Assembly: GCF_000622325.1 (NCBI RefSeq)
Contig: NZ_JASE01000005.1
Span: forward strand, 558,001-622,000
Source of the DNA: Sulfitobacter geojensis
GTDB taxonomy: Bacteria; Pseudomonadota; Alphaproteobacteria; Rhodobacterales; Rhodobacteraceae
Direction of reading: 5' to 3'
Length of the DNA: 64,000 bases
In this document: in pieces, positions 8,437 to 17,699 of the stretch
How positions within the stretch are numbered: position 1 is the first letter of the stretch
How the letters are laid out: every line of letters begins with the position of its first letter
Made by a program: the position numbers and the translations under genes
Notes under the pieces: generated by a model
What the model was told of the DNA's origin: nothing
The model's input: the letters and a program-made list of their open reading frames with translations, nothing else
Databases searched by the model: none

Positions 8437-9603
8437 TTTGTCCTGACTGAACAGATAGGCGGCACATCCCAGCGTCAGGGCGATCAGGAACAGGGTGAAG
8501 ACGGCGGTATAGGGTGCTGCCGCTGTGTCGCCGGGCAGCGATGCGCGGTAGACGCGGCCTGACAAGAACTGCGCCACCCCGACGCCACCGATGCTGAACA
8601 GGTTCAGCAAGGTCACGCCCCGCCCGATCAGATGACTGGGCAGAAAGCTGCGGCCGTGGGCCATAAGCACCGGATAGGTGGCCCCGAAAAAGCCGATGGC
8701 GCACATCAGGAAAACACTGGCGGTGTAATTGCCCGACGGCGATACAACCAGCCCAGCACCTGCCGCCATGGTCAGCGCGGTACCGGCCGCGATCATCCAT
8801 TTACGCGACCTGCTGAGTTTGTCCGCAAAGCCGTACGCCAGTGCCCCCAGCACCATGGCGAGCCCCATAAGCAAACTGGCCTGCCCGATACTGGTCGTGT
8901 CTGTATTGAACACATCTGCGAGATAAGGCCCGATCCAAAGACCGCGCACCGCACCGGGAAAGGCATAGCTGACCCCGATTAACAGGCAAATCGGCCAAAG
9001 CGCACGGATGCGCAGCAGTTCGGACATTGATCCCTTGATGCCGTCGGTGACGCGCGGCGGATCCTTGACCCAAGCCAATGTGCCGAACGCGACCAAAGCT
9101 GACAATCCTGCCAAGCCCCAAAGGGCGCTGCGCCAACCCATGATTTCAGCCGCCAGTGCCATCGGATAGGCGGCGACCAGATTGCCCAGACTGCCCGCAC
9201 CGACCATGACGGAGGCGAGAATGGCAAAGGTCGCGGGAGGGTATTCGCGGGCGAAGATATAGTAGGAGGCCATCAGCACAGGTGCGCAGCCGACCCCGAT
9301 CAGGGCCATGGCGATGGTGATATGTATCGGTGCCGTCGCCAGTGCGAAAACTGCTGCGCCGCCCGCACCGCCGACCAGCAACAGCCAACCCGCGGTGCGA
9401 CGCGGGCCAATGCTGTCAAGCGCCGCTCCGATGGGGATCTGACAGGCGGCGAAGGTCAGGAACCATAGACCCGAAGCGAAAGCCAGATCGTCAGGCATGG
9501 CCCCCAGATCGCGCTCAAGGATTTCCGACAGTACTGCAAGGAAAGCACGAAAGAACTGGCTGAGCACATAGGCCAGCCCCAACAGAAAAATTCCAACACT
9601 CAT
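8428..9603 (-). CDS. MFS transporter
   Basis: A 391-residue major facilitator superfamily permease with about twelve hydrophobic segments starting at once (MSVGIFLLGLAYVLSQFFRA) and a characteristic basic loop after TM2-3 (IGPRRTAGW). The substrate cannot be read from sequence. The open frame extends upstream to 9702, but the ATG at 9603, one base after the aldolase stop codon, begins the membrane domain. The tight coupling suggests it imports the substrate of the aldolase pathway or exports a product. Confidence 0.9.
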   Translation of the reverse strand: MSVGIFLLGLAYVLSQFFRAFLAVLSEILERDLGAMPDDLAFASGLWFLTFAACQIPIGAALDSIGPRRTAGWLLLVGGAGGAAVFALATAPIHITIAMALIGVGCAPVLMASYYIFAREYPPATFAILASVMVGAGSLGNLVAAYPMALAAEIMGWRSALWGLAGLSALVAFGTLAWVKDPPRVTDGIKGSMSELLRIRALWPICLLIGVSYAFPGAVRGLWIGPYLADVFNTDTTSIGQASLLMGLAMVLGALAYGFADKLSRSRKWMIAAGTALTMAAGAGLVVSPSGNYTASVFLMCAIGFFGATYPVLMAHGRSFLPSHLIGRGVTLLNLFSIGGVGVAQFLSGRVYRASLPGDTAAAPYTAVFTLFLIALTLGCAAYLFSQDKSD

Positions 9604-9604
9604 G

Positions 9605-10378
9605 TTATCTGGGGTCTTTCCAACGGGCGCTAAGCGTTTGGGCGGCATGGCTGAGCAAAAGAACATCCGCCCCCACGGCCACAAATTGCGCACCGGCGGC
9701 AATGGCCGCTTCGGTCATCGGATCATGGGTCGAGAGGATGCCGGGTGCTTTGCCCGCGGCGCGGATACGGCTTAGCGCGTCCATGATTGCGGCCTGCACA
9801 TCGGGGTGAAGGCTGTCGCCCATATGCCCCATGTCGGCGGCCAGATCGGCCGGGCCGATGAACACACCGTCAATGCCGTCAACCGCAAGGATATCATCCA
9901 ACGAGGCCAGCCCTTTGCGGTTTTCGACCTGCACCAGTAGACAGATTTGCGCATCTGCCGTGGTACCGTAATCGGCGATCTGCGAGAACCGCGCAGCACG
10001 GCTGAGGGCGTAACCGACACCGCGATCCCCATGCGGCGGATAGGTCACGTCGCGCACCAACTGGCGGGCCTGATCCGCACTTTCGACCATTGGCACCAAC
10101 ACGGTTTGCGCACCGGCGTCCAGCATCTGTTTCAACATATAGGTTTCGCCAACCGGCACGCGCACAACCGGATGGCTGTCGGAGGCCGCTAAGACCTGCA
10201 ACTGTGCCAGAATGCTGCGCAAATCGTTCGGCCCGTGTTCGCCGTCAATCACCAACCAGTCGAAACCCGCTGTGCCCATCAGCTCGGTGCTGAGCGTATC
10301 GGCAAGGCCGACCCAGCAGCCGAAAACGGTTTCCCCTTCGGAAAGGGCCTTTTTAAAAGTGTTCACTGGGGCGGGCAT
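9605..10378 (-). CDS. HpcH/HpaI family class II aldolase
   Basis: A 257-residue metal-dependent aldolase of the HpaI/HpcH family, which splits 2-keto-3-deoxy acids such as 4-hydroxy-2-oxoheptanedioate into pyruvate and an aldehyde. Visible family elements are FDWLVIDGEHGPND, the VVRVP arginine segment, the metal-ligand VQVEN and GPADLAADMG. Length is normal. It is the upstream gene of a two-gene unit with the MFS transporter. The natural substrate is unknown; no aromatic meta-cleavage genes surround it, so a sugar-acid substrate is just as likely. Confidence 0.92.
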   Translation of the reverse strand: MPAPVNTFKKALSEGETVFGCWVGLADTLSTELMGTAGFDWLVIDGEHGPNDLRSILAQLQVLAASDSHPVVRVPVGETYMLKQMLDAGAQTVLVPMVESADQARQLVRDVTYPPHGDRGVGYALSRAARFSQIADYGTTADAQICLLVQVENRKGLASLDDILAVDGIDGVFIGPADLAADMGHMGDSLHPDVQAAIMDALSRIRAAGKAPGILSTHDPMTEAAIAAGAQFVAVGADVLLLSHAAQTLSARWKDPR

Positions 10379-10449
10379 GGGGGGATCCTTGGTCAGGGGT
10401 TTTCGCGCACCCTAGACCTGCGCGGGGCAGAATGACCAGAGGTGCCGCG

Positions 10450-11142
10450 TCAGATCACCTTGATCACGTCCTTGTCGATCGCCAACATATACCCGCGTCG
10501 GGCGATATTTTTGACCAGCAATTCGCTGACGATCTGGTTGCCTAACGTGTCGCGCAAGCGTTTGATCCGCGTCGCGCCTGCCGCTTCGTCACAATCAGCG
10601 GCAAGCCGGCCCGATATGACGCCTTCGATCTCGGACCCTGACATCACATCATTATCCATCCGCGCCTCCGCTAGAACGGACATGGTTTCCATCGCGGCAT
10701 CGGTCAGTTTGAAACCAAGGTTGTTCAGGTAAACGGTGTTTTCCTCGCGGCTGATCAACAGGGAATTCACCTGAATACCGGCGCGTTCGATCTGGGCCAT
10801 GCGGCGGTTGAACCCGATCAGCATGATTAGAAAGACCAATGCGGCGATCAGCATTGCAGCGGCAAATACCAAGAGCACAAAGATCACCATCCGGTAACTG
10901 GCCAGCGTGTCGGAAAATGCCGTGCCCGATTGCGCAAGGATCTCCAGCAGCTTGATCGTTGCCCCACTGGTCAGATCGTCGTTTTCGACAAAAATGCGTT
11001 CGACCTGTGCGTTGAACAGGTTTGCGTCAGGCAAGGTCCAGAAAAGCACAAGCGCCCCGACGACCAGCAAAGCGACAATCGCGGCAATGCCGATTCCGAC
11101 AAAACGGCGCACATCAGAAGCGGAGGTAGTTTTGTCCGGCAC
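10450..11142 (-). CDS. membrane-anchored winged-helix regulator
   Basis: A 230-residue protein with two transmembrane helices (about residues 12-34 and 80-110) that flank a short periplasmic segment. A cytoplasmic C-terminal domain of about 110 residues resembles an OmpR/PhoB-type winged helix: an N-terminal strand region, LTDAAMETMSVLAEA, then an IKRLRDTLGNQIVSELLV recognition-helix-like stretch and a RRGYMLAI hairpin. The start is GTG at 11142, which has AAAGGA six bases upstream; the longer frame would include unlike sequence. It overlaps the preceding secreted-protein gene by 29 bases, so the pair is cotranscribed. The topology is ToxR-like in idea but with the DNA-binding domain at the C-terminus. 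Confidence 0.7.
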   Translation of the reverse strand: MPDKTTSASDVRRFVGIGIAAIVALLVVGALVLFWTLPDANLFNAQVERIFVENDDLTSGATIKLLEILAQSGTAFSDTLASYRMVIFVLLVFAAAMLIAALVFLIMLIGFNRRMAQIERAGIQVNSLLISREENTVYLNNLGFKLTDAAMETMSVLAEARMDNDVMSGSEIEGVISGRLAADCDEAAGATRIKRLRDTLGNQIVSELLVKNIARRGYMLAIDKDVIKVI

Positions 11143-11404
11143 TGTCTTTCCTTTGGTCAAGTCCTTCGTCCCCGAAAGTGGAAACGACATGCAGCAACGT
11201 CCAGCCCTGTGCGGCAAGACGCGGGGCCAGTTCAGCGGCGGCTGATCTGGCATCACAGGCCCCGTTAATTTGCGCAACACCATAATGCAGGCGCAAGGGG
11301 TCGTCCTTTTTGGCTTTGTAATCGGCATAACACCCCGCCGCATGCGCGGGCAGGGCAAGGCCGATCAAAAGCCCGAAGGCGAGGGGAAGGTTTAGGTGTT
11401 TCAT
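11114..11404 (-). CDS. small secreted protein of unknown function
   Basis: A 96-residue protein with a clear Sec signal peptide (MKHLNLPLAFGLLIGLALPAHA) and a mature part of about 74 residues containing two cysteines (GCYADYK and NGACDARS) that could form a disulfide. I do not recognise the family. It overlaps the downstream membrane-bound winged-helix regulator gene by 29 bases, so the periplasmic product may be sensed by, or act on, that regulator; this is inference from gene order only. Confidence 0.7.
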   Translation of the reverse strand: MKHLNLPLAFGLLIGLALPAHAAGCYADYKAKKDDPLRLHYGVAQINGACDARSAAAELAPRLAAQGWTLLHVVSTFGDEGLDQRKDSAGQNYLRF

Positions 11405-11573
11405 GTCAACATCCTTGGGCTTTTGTACGGTGATATTCAATATCCAGCCGCTGTTGAGCCAGCTGTTATCTGATAGCGGGGCGCTGTTATTGCCTGTCTG
11501 ACTTGCCCCGGCCGAAAGTGATCCCATCAAAGCGCGGGCTGTCCTGCACCGCGCAACAGAGAGGATCACAGAT

Positions 11574-12101
11574 ATGTACCGCAAGTTTATCGCCACTGTT
11601 ACGGCTGCGTCGATTGCGCTGACAACCCTTGGTGCGCTTCCGGCTGTAGCCGGTGACCGCCAAACCGTGAATGCGGTTGCCGCGCTTTTGGGGTTGGCTG
11701 TTGTGGGCAAGATTATCCACGACAGAAATGACAAGAAAAAGCAGGCCAGCCATCACCAGCATAAACCGGTCCACCGCGCACCCGTCTATAAAAAGCCGGT
11801 CCATAAAAAACCGGTGCAGCGCCAGCCGGCCTACCAGCCGCCGCGCTATGACCAGCCAAAACCGCGCCCGCTGCCAGATCGTGTGAGCCGCAAGAACCTG
11901 CCACAGCAGTGTTTGCGTCAGGTCAAAACCCACCGGGGTCATGTGCGCATGTTCGCCAGCCGGTGCTTGCAGCGTAATTATCGCTTTGCCCACCGCCTGC
12001 CGAGCCAGTGCAATTATACCTTTAATACCGGGCGCGGTGAACGGCGCGGATATGAGGCGCGGTGTTTGCGCCAGCACGGATACCGTTTGGCGCGAGGATA
12101 A
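11574..12101 (+). CDS. secreted basic His/Lys/Pro-rich protein
   Basis: A 175-residue exported protein. Residues 1-26 are a signal peptide ending in AVAG, followed by a short hydrophobic segment (VAALLGLAVVGKII). Residues about 50-100 are a low-complexity linker of HK, PVHKKP and QPAYQPP-type repeats. The C-terminal part (about 105-175) has four cysteines (QCLRQV, RCLQRN, QCNYTF, RCLRQH) in a pattern like cysteine-rich secreted domains. The His-rich linker could bind metal. Family not recognised. An intrinsic terminator follows. Confidence 0.72.
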   Translation: MYRKFIATVTAASIALTTLGALPAVAGDRQTVNAVAALLGLAVVGKIIHDRNDKKKQASHHQHKPVHRAPVYKKPVHKKPVQRQPAYQPPRYDQPKPRPLPDRVSRKNLPQQCLRQVKTHRGHVRMFASRCLQRNYRFAHRLPSQCNYTFNTGRGERRGYEARCLRQHGYRLARG

Positions 12102-12146
12102 CATCGCGCCTTGATCCGGGTGGGTGTCCCTTTGCCCGGAAGACTG

Positions 12147-12176
12147 GGGAGGATGTTCGGGCATCCTCCCTTTTTT
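12147..12176 (+). terminator. intrinsic terminator after the His/Lys-rich protein gene
   Basis: A perfect nine-base-pair stem, GGGAGGATG (12147-12155) with CATCCTCCC (12162-12170), is closed by a six-base loop and followed by six T residues. It separates the secreted-protein gene from rnhB. Confidence 0.9.
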
Positions 12177-12214
12177 GTATTGAGCCTTTGACGGGTTTGA
12201 GGTCTTGAAGAACC

Positions 12215-12820
12215 ATGAAACCCGATTTTGAATTTGAGCGCGCCGCAATGGCGCAAGGTTACACCCGCATTGCCGGTGTGGATGAAGTGGGCCGTGGCCC
12301 TTTGGCGGGGCCGGTGACGGCGGCCGCGGTGATATTGGACCCCGCGCATATTCCCGAAGGTCTGAACGATTCAAAGAAGCTGACCAAAAAGGCCCGCGAA
12401 CGTCTTTATGACGAAATCATGGAAGTGGCCGAGGTTAGCATCGCCCATGCGACGGTCGAGGAAATTGACGGGATCAATATTCTGCGGGCCAGCCATCTGG
12501 CGATGATGCGCGCGCTTGAGGGGCTTAAAACGCCAGCGGACTATGTTCTGGTCGATGGCAACATGCTGCCCCGCGATCTGGTTCTGCCGGCGCAGACAAT
12601 CATCAAGGGCGACAGCCGTTCGCAAAGCATTTCGGCTGCCTCAATTATGGCTAAAATTTGTCGAGATTGTGTCATGTTGTCCCTTGCGCAACAGCACCCT
12701 GGTTATGGGTGGGAAACGAACATGGGATATGGATCAAAAAGACACATAGAGGCGCTTCAAGAACTTGGGGTAACCCCACACCATAGACGTTCGTTCAAAC
12801 CCATACACAAGATGTTGTAG
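12215..12820 (+). CDS. rnhB: ribonuclease HII
   Basis: A 201-residue RNase HII that removes ribonucleotides misincorporated in DNA and RNA from RNA/DNA hybrids. The active-site acidic residues are Asp23 and Glu24 in GVDEVGRGPLAGPV and Asp114 in VLVDGN. Length is normal. It is followed by ccrM, a neighbourhood seen in other alphaproteobacteria. The 117-base gap between them carries GANTC sites, so ccrM probably has its own promoter. Confidence 0.97.
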   Translation: MKPDFEFERAAMAQGYTRIAGVDEVGRGPLAGPVTAAAVILDPAHIPEGLNDSKKLTKKARERLYDEIMEVAEVSIAHATVEEIDGINILRASHLAMMRALEGLKTPADYVLVDGNMLPRDLVLPAQTIIKGDSRSQSISAASIMAKICRDCVMLSLAQQHPGYGWETNMGYGSKRHIEALQELGVTPHHRRSFKPIHKML

Positions 12821-12842
12821 CAACCAATTTTCTTAACCTTTT

Positions 12843-14038
<1,196 letters not shown>

Positions 14039-14040
14039 GA

Positions 14041-14234
14041 ATTGTCGTTTCCGGTAAGCGTTATGCAAAACCTGTCTTGTCGGCCTGTTTGGCCGCACGG
14101 GCCCGCCAAGGATGACTTGGTCATGGGAAAACCGGAAACACTTTAGAACACCGCCGGTGCCTGCGGCCTTCCTCATGAAGGTTGCCTAGAATGGCACTCA
14201 CCTTAGCCCCGCCCTTGTGGCGGGGCCTTTTTTT
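14041..14234 (+). ncRNA. candidate structured RNA with intrinsic terminator
   Basis: The gap after ccrM folds by eye into two domains. Domain 1 is closed by GTTTCCGGT (14047-14055) with ACCGGAAAC (14131-14139) and encloses hairpins CGGCC/GGCCG (14081-14095) and CCAAG/CTTGG (14106-14120). Domain 2 is closed by GGTGCC (14156-14161) with GGCACT (14193-14198) and encloses GGCCTTC/GAAGGTT (14165-14183). An intrinsic terminator follows. The RNA could be an independent transcript or a long 3' UTR of ccrM. Family not identified; it does not look like tmRNA, RNase P or SRP RNA, and a 6S-like RNA cannot be excluded. Confidence 0.5.
14206..14234 (+). terminator. strong intrinsic terminator
   Basis: GCCCCGCC (14206-14213) pairs with GGCGGGGC (14219-14226) across a five-base loop, followed by a C and seven T residues. 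It ends 196 bases after the ccrM stop codon and closes the candidate structured RNA. Confidence 0.92.
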
Positions 14235-14304
14235 GTTCTGACTGGGGAAAGGGCAGGTCGCGCGGGGGCCGTTCAGCACTGTTGTTGACCCCTAAAGTCC
14301 ACCT

Positions 14305-14727
14305 TTAATTCAGCAGTTTTTCCTTTTTCCCCTCCAGCACCGCATGAACATAACGGCCGTCGAATTCTGTTTTGCTCAACACATAAGCCACGCCGGCAGT
14401 GGATGCCTTTTCCCACATAAAGGGCGAAGGCCAGTCACTGACGATGATCACCGGAATCTCCGCAAAATTCGGGTCATGGGCCAGCTCCAGCGCAAAGTCG
14501 GCCCCCAACCCGTCAGGCAGGTTGTTGTCGAGCAGGATTAAAGACACCGGCCCTTTTTCCATCGCGCGCCGCGCTGATTTCAATGTTGCAGCCACCTCGA
14601 TATGGAACGGATGGCGTGACTTGTTCATAACCCGAGTAAGTTTTCGGCGGTCGAATTCGCTGTCTTCAATGATGAGACAGGTTTGGTGGAGTCGGTACTT
14701 TGAGAGCTGCGTAATGTTCGATTGCAT
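14305..14727 (-). CDS. single-domain response regulator
   Basis: A 140-residue receiver domain with no output domain. The acidic pocket is Glu21/Asp22, the phospho-acceptor is Asp67 in LILLDNNLPDG, and the conserved Lys is Lys119 in YVLSKT. Such stand-alone receivers signal by protein contact or relay phosphate. The ATG at 14727 is preferred to an upstream in-frame one at 14766. No kinase is adjacent; the upstream gene on the same strand is alkB, 63 bases away, which may be coincidence. Confidence 0.9.
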   Translation of the reverse strand: MQSNITQLSKYRLHQTCLIIEDSEFDRRKLTRVMNKSRHPFHIEVAATLKSARRAMEKGPVSLILLDNNLPDGLGADFALELAHDPNFAEIPVIIVSDWPSPFMWEKASTAGVAYVLSKTEFDGRYVHAVLEGKKEKLLN

Positions 14728-14790
14728 GACAGGACCCCTTTCAAGATGTTGAATAAGGGGTGCCACGGAAGCATTAAGATTAGATGAGCG

Positions 14791-15942
14791 TCAGCGCGGC
14801 ATCGGTGTCTGGCGCGCGTTGTATGCGCCCCAATCGGAAATCTCGGGGTAATACATACGGCGCCATTGGCGCACACGTGGGTTCATGATGCGCCGCCACA
14901 GCGGGGGGATCATCGCGGCCATCGTCATGACGGGATAGCCAAAGGGCAGTTGCGGCGCCTCATCCGCATCATAGTTTTGCAACACCGGAAAACGGCGGTC
15001 GGGTTTATAGTGGTGATCCGAATGGCGTTGCAGGTTGATCAACAGCCAGTTCGACGCCTTATGTGCGGCGTTCCACGAATGATGTGGTTTGACGTGTTCA
15101 TATTTACCCCCGCCTAGATGTTTGCGGGTCAGCCCGTAGTGTTCGATGTAGTTGACCAGCTCAAGCTGCCAGATCGCAACACCCGCCTGCAGCAGAAACA
15201 ACAACACGCCAGCCCAACCGCCAAGCAGCACCGCAAGGGCGAGAAAGCCGGTTTGCAGGCCCCAGTATTTCCAGAAAGGGTTGCCAAAATCGTGCCAGGG
15301 TAGGTGTTTGCGGGCCAGCATATCGGCCTCGGCCTTGAAGGCAGAATGAAACGACTGGCGCAGCACGCGGGGATAAAACCGGTGGAAACCTTCGTTATAG
15401 CGCGCCGTCACCGGATCGCGCGGTGTGGCGACATAGCGGTGATGCACCAGCAGATGTTCGGAGCGGAAGTGCGAATAAAGCACCATCGCCAGCAACACAT
15501 CTGCCAGAAAACGTTCAAGCCGGTTCTTCTGGTGCATCAATTCATGGCTATAGTTAATACCGATGGTACCTGTGATCACGCCCACACCAAAGAACAACGC
15601 AACCCGTTCGAACACCCCCAGATGATCGGCCTGCGGCACATACCAGATCAGGCCGAATACCGTGAGGAATTGAGCGGGCACCCAGATCAGTGTGATCAGT
15701 CGATACCAGTAAAGATCGTCGTCGGTTGCTTCAAGATCGGCGTTATCAAGGTTCAGCCCCAGCACCGCGTCCAATAGAGAAAACAGAAACCACGTGACCA
15801 ATGGCAGCAAGGCGATGGTCCAGCCGCCGAAAAATGCACAGAACCATGCCAGCGGGATCAACCCGAGCGACATCCAGAACGGCAAGGCCCGCGACAGGCG
15901 CCGCATTTCGTTGCGGGGAATGTCGGGGTATTGGTTTGTCAT
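14791..15942 (-). CDS. alkB: alkane 1-monooxygenase (AlkB family)
   Basis: A 383-residue integral-membrane di-iron hydroxylase that oxidises the terminal methyl of alkanes to primary alcohols. All histidine boxes are present: HELMH at 133-137, EHLLVHH at 162-168, NYIEHYG at 264-270 and LQRHSDHH at 304-311. About six hydrophobic segments occupy the rest of the first 260 residues. The ATG at 15942 is chosen; an upstream in-frame ATG at 15966 is less likely. No rubredoxin gene is adjacent, so electron donors must be encoded elsewhere. The upstream 76-base gap contains a small CTGCG/CGCAG dyad at 15973-15987. Confidence 0.96.
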   Translation of the reverse strand: MTNQYPDIPRNEMRRLSRALPFWMSLGLIPLAWFCAFFGGWTIALLPLVTWFLFSLLDAVLGLNLDNADLEATDDDLYWYRLITLIWVPAQFLTVFGLIWYVPQADHLGVFERVALFFGVGVITGTIGINYSHELMHQKNRLERFLADVLLAMVLYSHFRSEHLLVHHRYVATPRDPVTARYNEGFHRFYPRVLRQSFHSAFKAEADMLARKHLPWHDFGNPFWKYWGLQTGFLALAVLLGGWAGVLLFLLQAGVAIWQLELVNYIEHYGLTRKHLGGGKYEHVKPHHSWNAAHKASNWLLINLQRHSDHHYKPDRRFPVLQNYDADEAPQLPFGYPVMTMAAMIPPLWRRIMNPRVRQWRRMYYPEISDWGAYNARQTPMPR

Positions 15943-16018
15943 GGGCAATGACCTTTGAAGGCGCACGGTGACCTGCGTATACCGCAGATTGCTAGGGGTT
16001 CAAAGTGGCGACATTCGG

Positions 16019-17077
16019 TCAGCTCTGCGACAAATCGAACGCTTTTCGCATAACAGTCGGTAAGTCAGATGGACGGAACTGGTCGGGTGTGACAAAGTCA
16101 CCGGCGGTATCTTGTGGCACCATCGCGTGTTTTACTGTCAGGATCAGATGGAAATGCGTAAAGGTATGGCGCACCTCGCCCGCAAGGGTCTGCCAATCCG
16201 TATCAAGTGGTGGGGTGCCGTGCGGCAAGGGTTCGCTGGTGTCCACCCACGGCGAACCGGGCCAGCCTAGCATCCCGCCCAGCAGCCCTTTCTCGGGCCG
16301 TGTTTCCAATAACCACGCACCATCAGCGCGCTGGGCCAGATAAACGGTGCCGTGGCGCACTGGTTTGGGCTTCTTTGGCGTCTTTTTCGGCAGTTCGCCT
16401 TGGGTTCCTGCCGCCCGTGCGGCACAGGGATCGCGCCAAGGGCAAATGCCGCAGGCGGGTGATTTTGGCGAACAGATCGTCGCGCCCAGATCCATCACCG
16501 CTTGTGCATAATCGCCGGGCCTGTCGGACGGCGTTAGGGCATCCGCGCGCGCCATCAGTTCCGGTTTGGCTGCGGGCAAAGGGATGTGAATGTCGTAAAG
16601 ACGCGCCATCACCCGTTCGACATTGCCGTCCAGCACCGTATGGCGCAGATCAAAGGCAATCGACGATACTGCCGCCGCCGTATAGGGCCCGATGCCAGGC
16701 AGTTTCAGCAAGGCCGCGTGATCCGCAGGAAACACGCCATTGTGTTCGTCCACCACCGCGCGGGCACATTTCAGCAGGTTGCGCGCGCGCGCATAATAGC
16801 CAAGACCGGCCCATTCCCCCATCACATCCGCATCCTGCGCTGCCGCCAGATCCCGCACCGTGGGCCAGCGCGCGACAAACCGTTGGAAATAGTCGCGCAC
16901 GGTCACAACAGTGGTCTGTTGCAGCATGATTTCGCTCATCCAGATTCGGTAAGGATCGGGGGAAACCCCCGCCTTGCGCTGCCCCGGCCCCACGCGCCAT
17001 GGCATATCGCGGGCGTGCACGTCGTACCAATCAAGTAAAACACGGGGCAGGGCGTCGGTATCAGGCATATCACGCAA
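16019..17077 (-). CDS. mutY: A/G-specific adenine glycosylase
   Basis: A 352-residue base-excision-repair glycosylase that removes adenine mispaired with 8-oxoguanine. The catalytic Glu49 is in SEIMLQQT, the helix-hairpin-helix is LPGIGPYTAAAV (about 126-137), and the catalytic Asp150 is in VLDGNVERV. A 4Fe-4S cluster is ligated by Cys202, Cys209, Cys212 and Cys218 (C-x6-C-x2-C-x5-C). The C-terminal MutT-like domain that reads 8-oxoG follows. An alternative ATG lies nine bases downstream (17068). It is divergent from the DUF721 gene. Confidence 0.96.
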   Translation of the reverse strand: MRDMPDTDALPRVLLDWYDVHARDMPWRVGPGQRKAGVSPDPYRIWMSEIMLQQTTVVTVRDYFQRFVARWPTVRDLAAAQDADVMGEWAGLGYYARARNLLKCARAVVDEHNGVFPADHAALLKLPGIGPYTAAAVSSIAFDLRHTVLDGNVERVMARLYDIHIPLPAAKPELMARADALTPSDRPGDYAQAVMDLGATICSPKSPACGICPWRDPCAARAAGTQGELPKKTPKKPKPVRHGTVYLAQRADGAWLLETRPEKGLLGGMLGWPGSPWVDTSEPLPHGTPPLDTDWQTLAGEVRHTFTHFHLILTVKHAMVPQDTAGDFVTPDQFRPSDLPTVMRKAFDLSQS

Positions 17078-17162
17078 TATTTATGGCTTCCGTCGCTTGC
17101 ATTGGTTGGTGCTGGAGGGCTGAGAGACTATTGTATAGATAGCACCCAAAGGGAACATTACC

Positions 17163-17669
17163 ATGCCGCCACGGCGCACGAGTACAAAAGGGTTCAAACG
17201 CACCGACAGCTTGCTGTCGGGACAGATCCGGCGTGCGTCCGAAACGCGTGGTTTTGCGCAGTCCCGGCTGTTGACCCAATGGAATGAAATCGCAGGACAG
17301 GATATTGCCGCCATCGCCCGACCGGTCGAGATCGGGTACAGCCGTGGCGGCATGGGCGCGACGCTGACCTTGCTGACCAACGGGGCAAATGCGCCGATGC
17401 TCGAGATGCAAAAGGAACAGCTGCGCGCCAAGGTAAACGCGGTTTACGGCTATAACGCCATTGCCCGCGTGCGCATTACCCAAACGGCAGCAACCGGTTT
17501 TGCCGACGGCAAGGTCGCATTTGACCACAAGAAACCGGAGGCGAAACCTGCGGCTGATCCGGCCTTGCGTCAATTGGCAGCAGCGGCGGCACAACCGGTT
17601 TCGGATGATGGGTTGCGCGATGCTCTTGCACGTCTGGGCGAGAACATATTGAACAAGACAAACCGCTGA
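17163..17669 (+). CDS. DUF721 (DciA-like) protein
   Basis: A 168-residue protein of the DUF721 family, which includes the DciA replicative-helicase loader/operator. The folded part is residues about 10-110 (LLSGQIRRASETRGFAQSRL, LLTQWNEIAGQDIA, then a KH-like strand pattern ending LRAKVNAVYGYNAI). The tail is disordered, rich in Ala and Pro, with a final helix. A role in loading DnaB is inferred from the family, not seen here. It is 30 bases upstream of a DsbA-type gene and divergent from mutY. Confidence 0.83.
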   Translation: MPPRRTSTKGFKRTDSLLSGQIRRASETRGFAQSRLLTQWNEIAGQDIAAIARPVEIGYSRGGMGATLTLLTNGANAPMLEMQKEQLRAKVNAVYGYNAIARVRITQTAATGFADGKVAFDHKKPEAKPAADPALRQLAAAAAQPVSDDGLRDALARLGENILNKTNR

Positions 17670-17699
17670 AAAAGCAGCGAAGGCCAATAAAGGAACGAC

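Noticed and set aside
15973-15987. CTGCG/CGCAG dyad upstream of alkB as a defined operator
   Set aside because: Five-base arms are too short to distinguish from chance, so it is mentioned only in the alkB entry.
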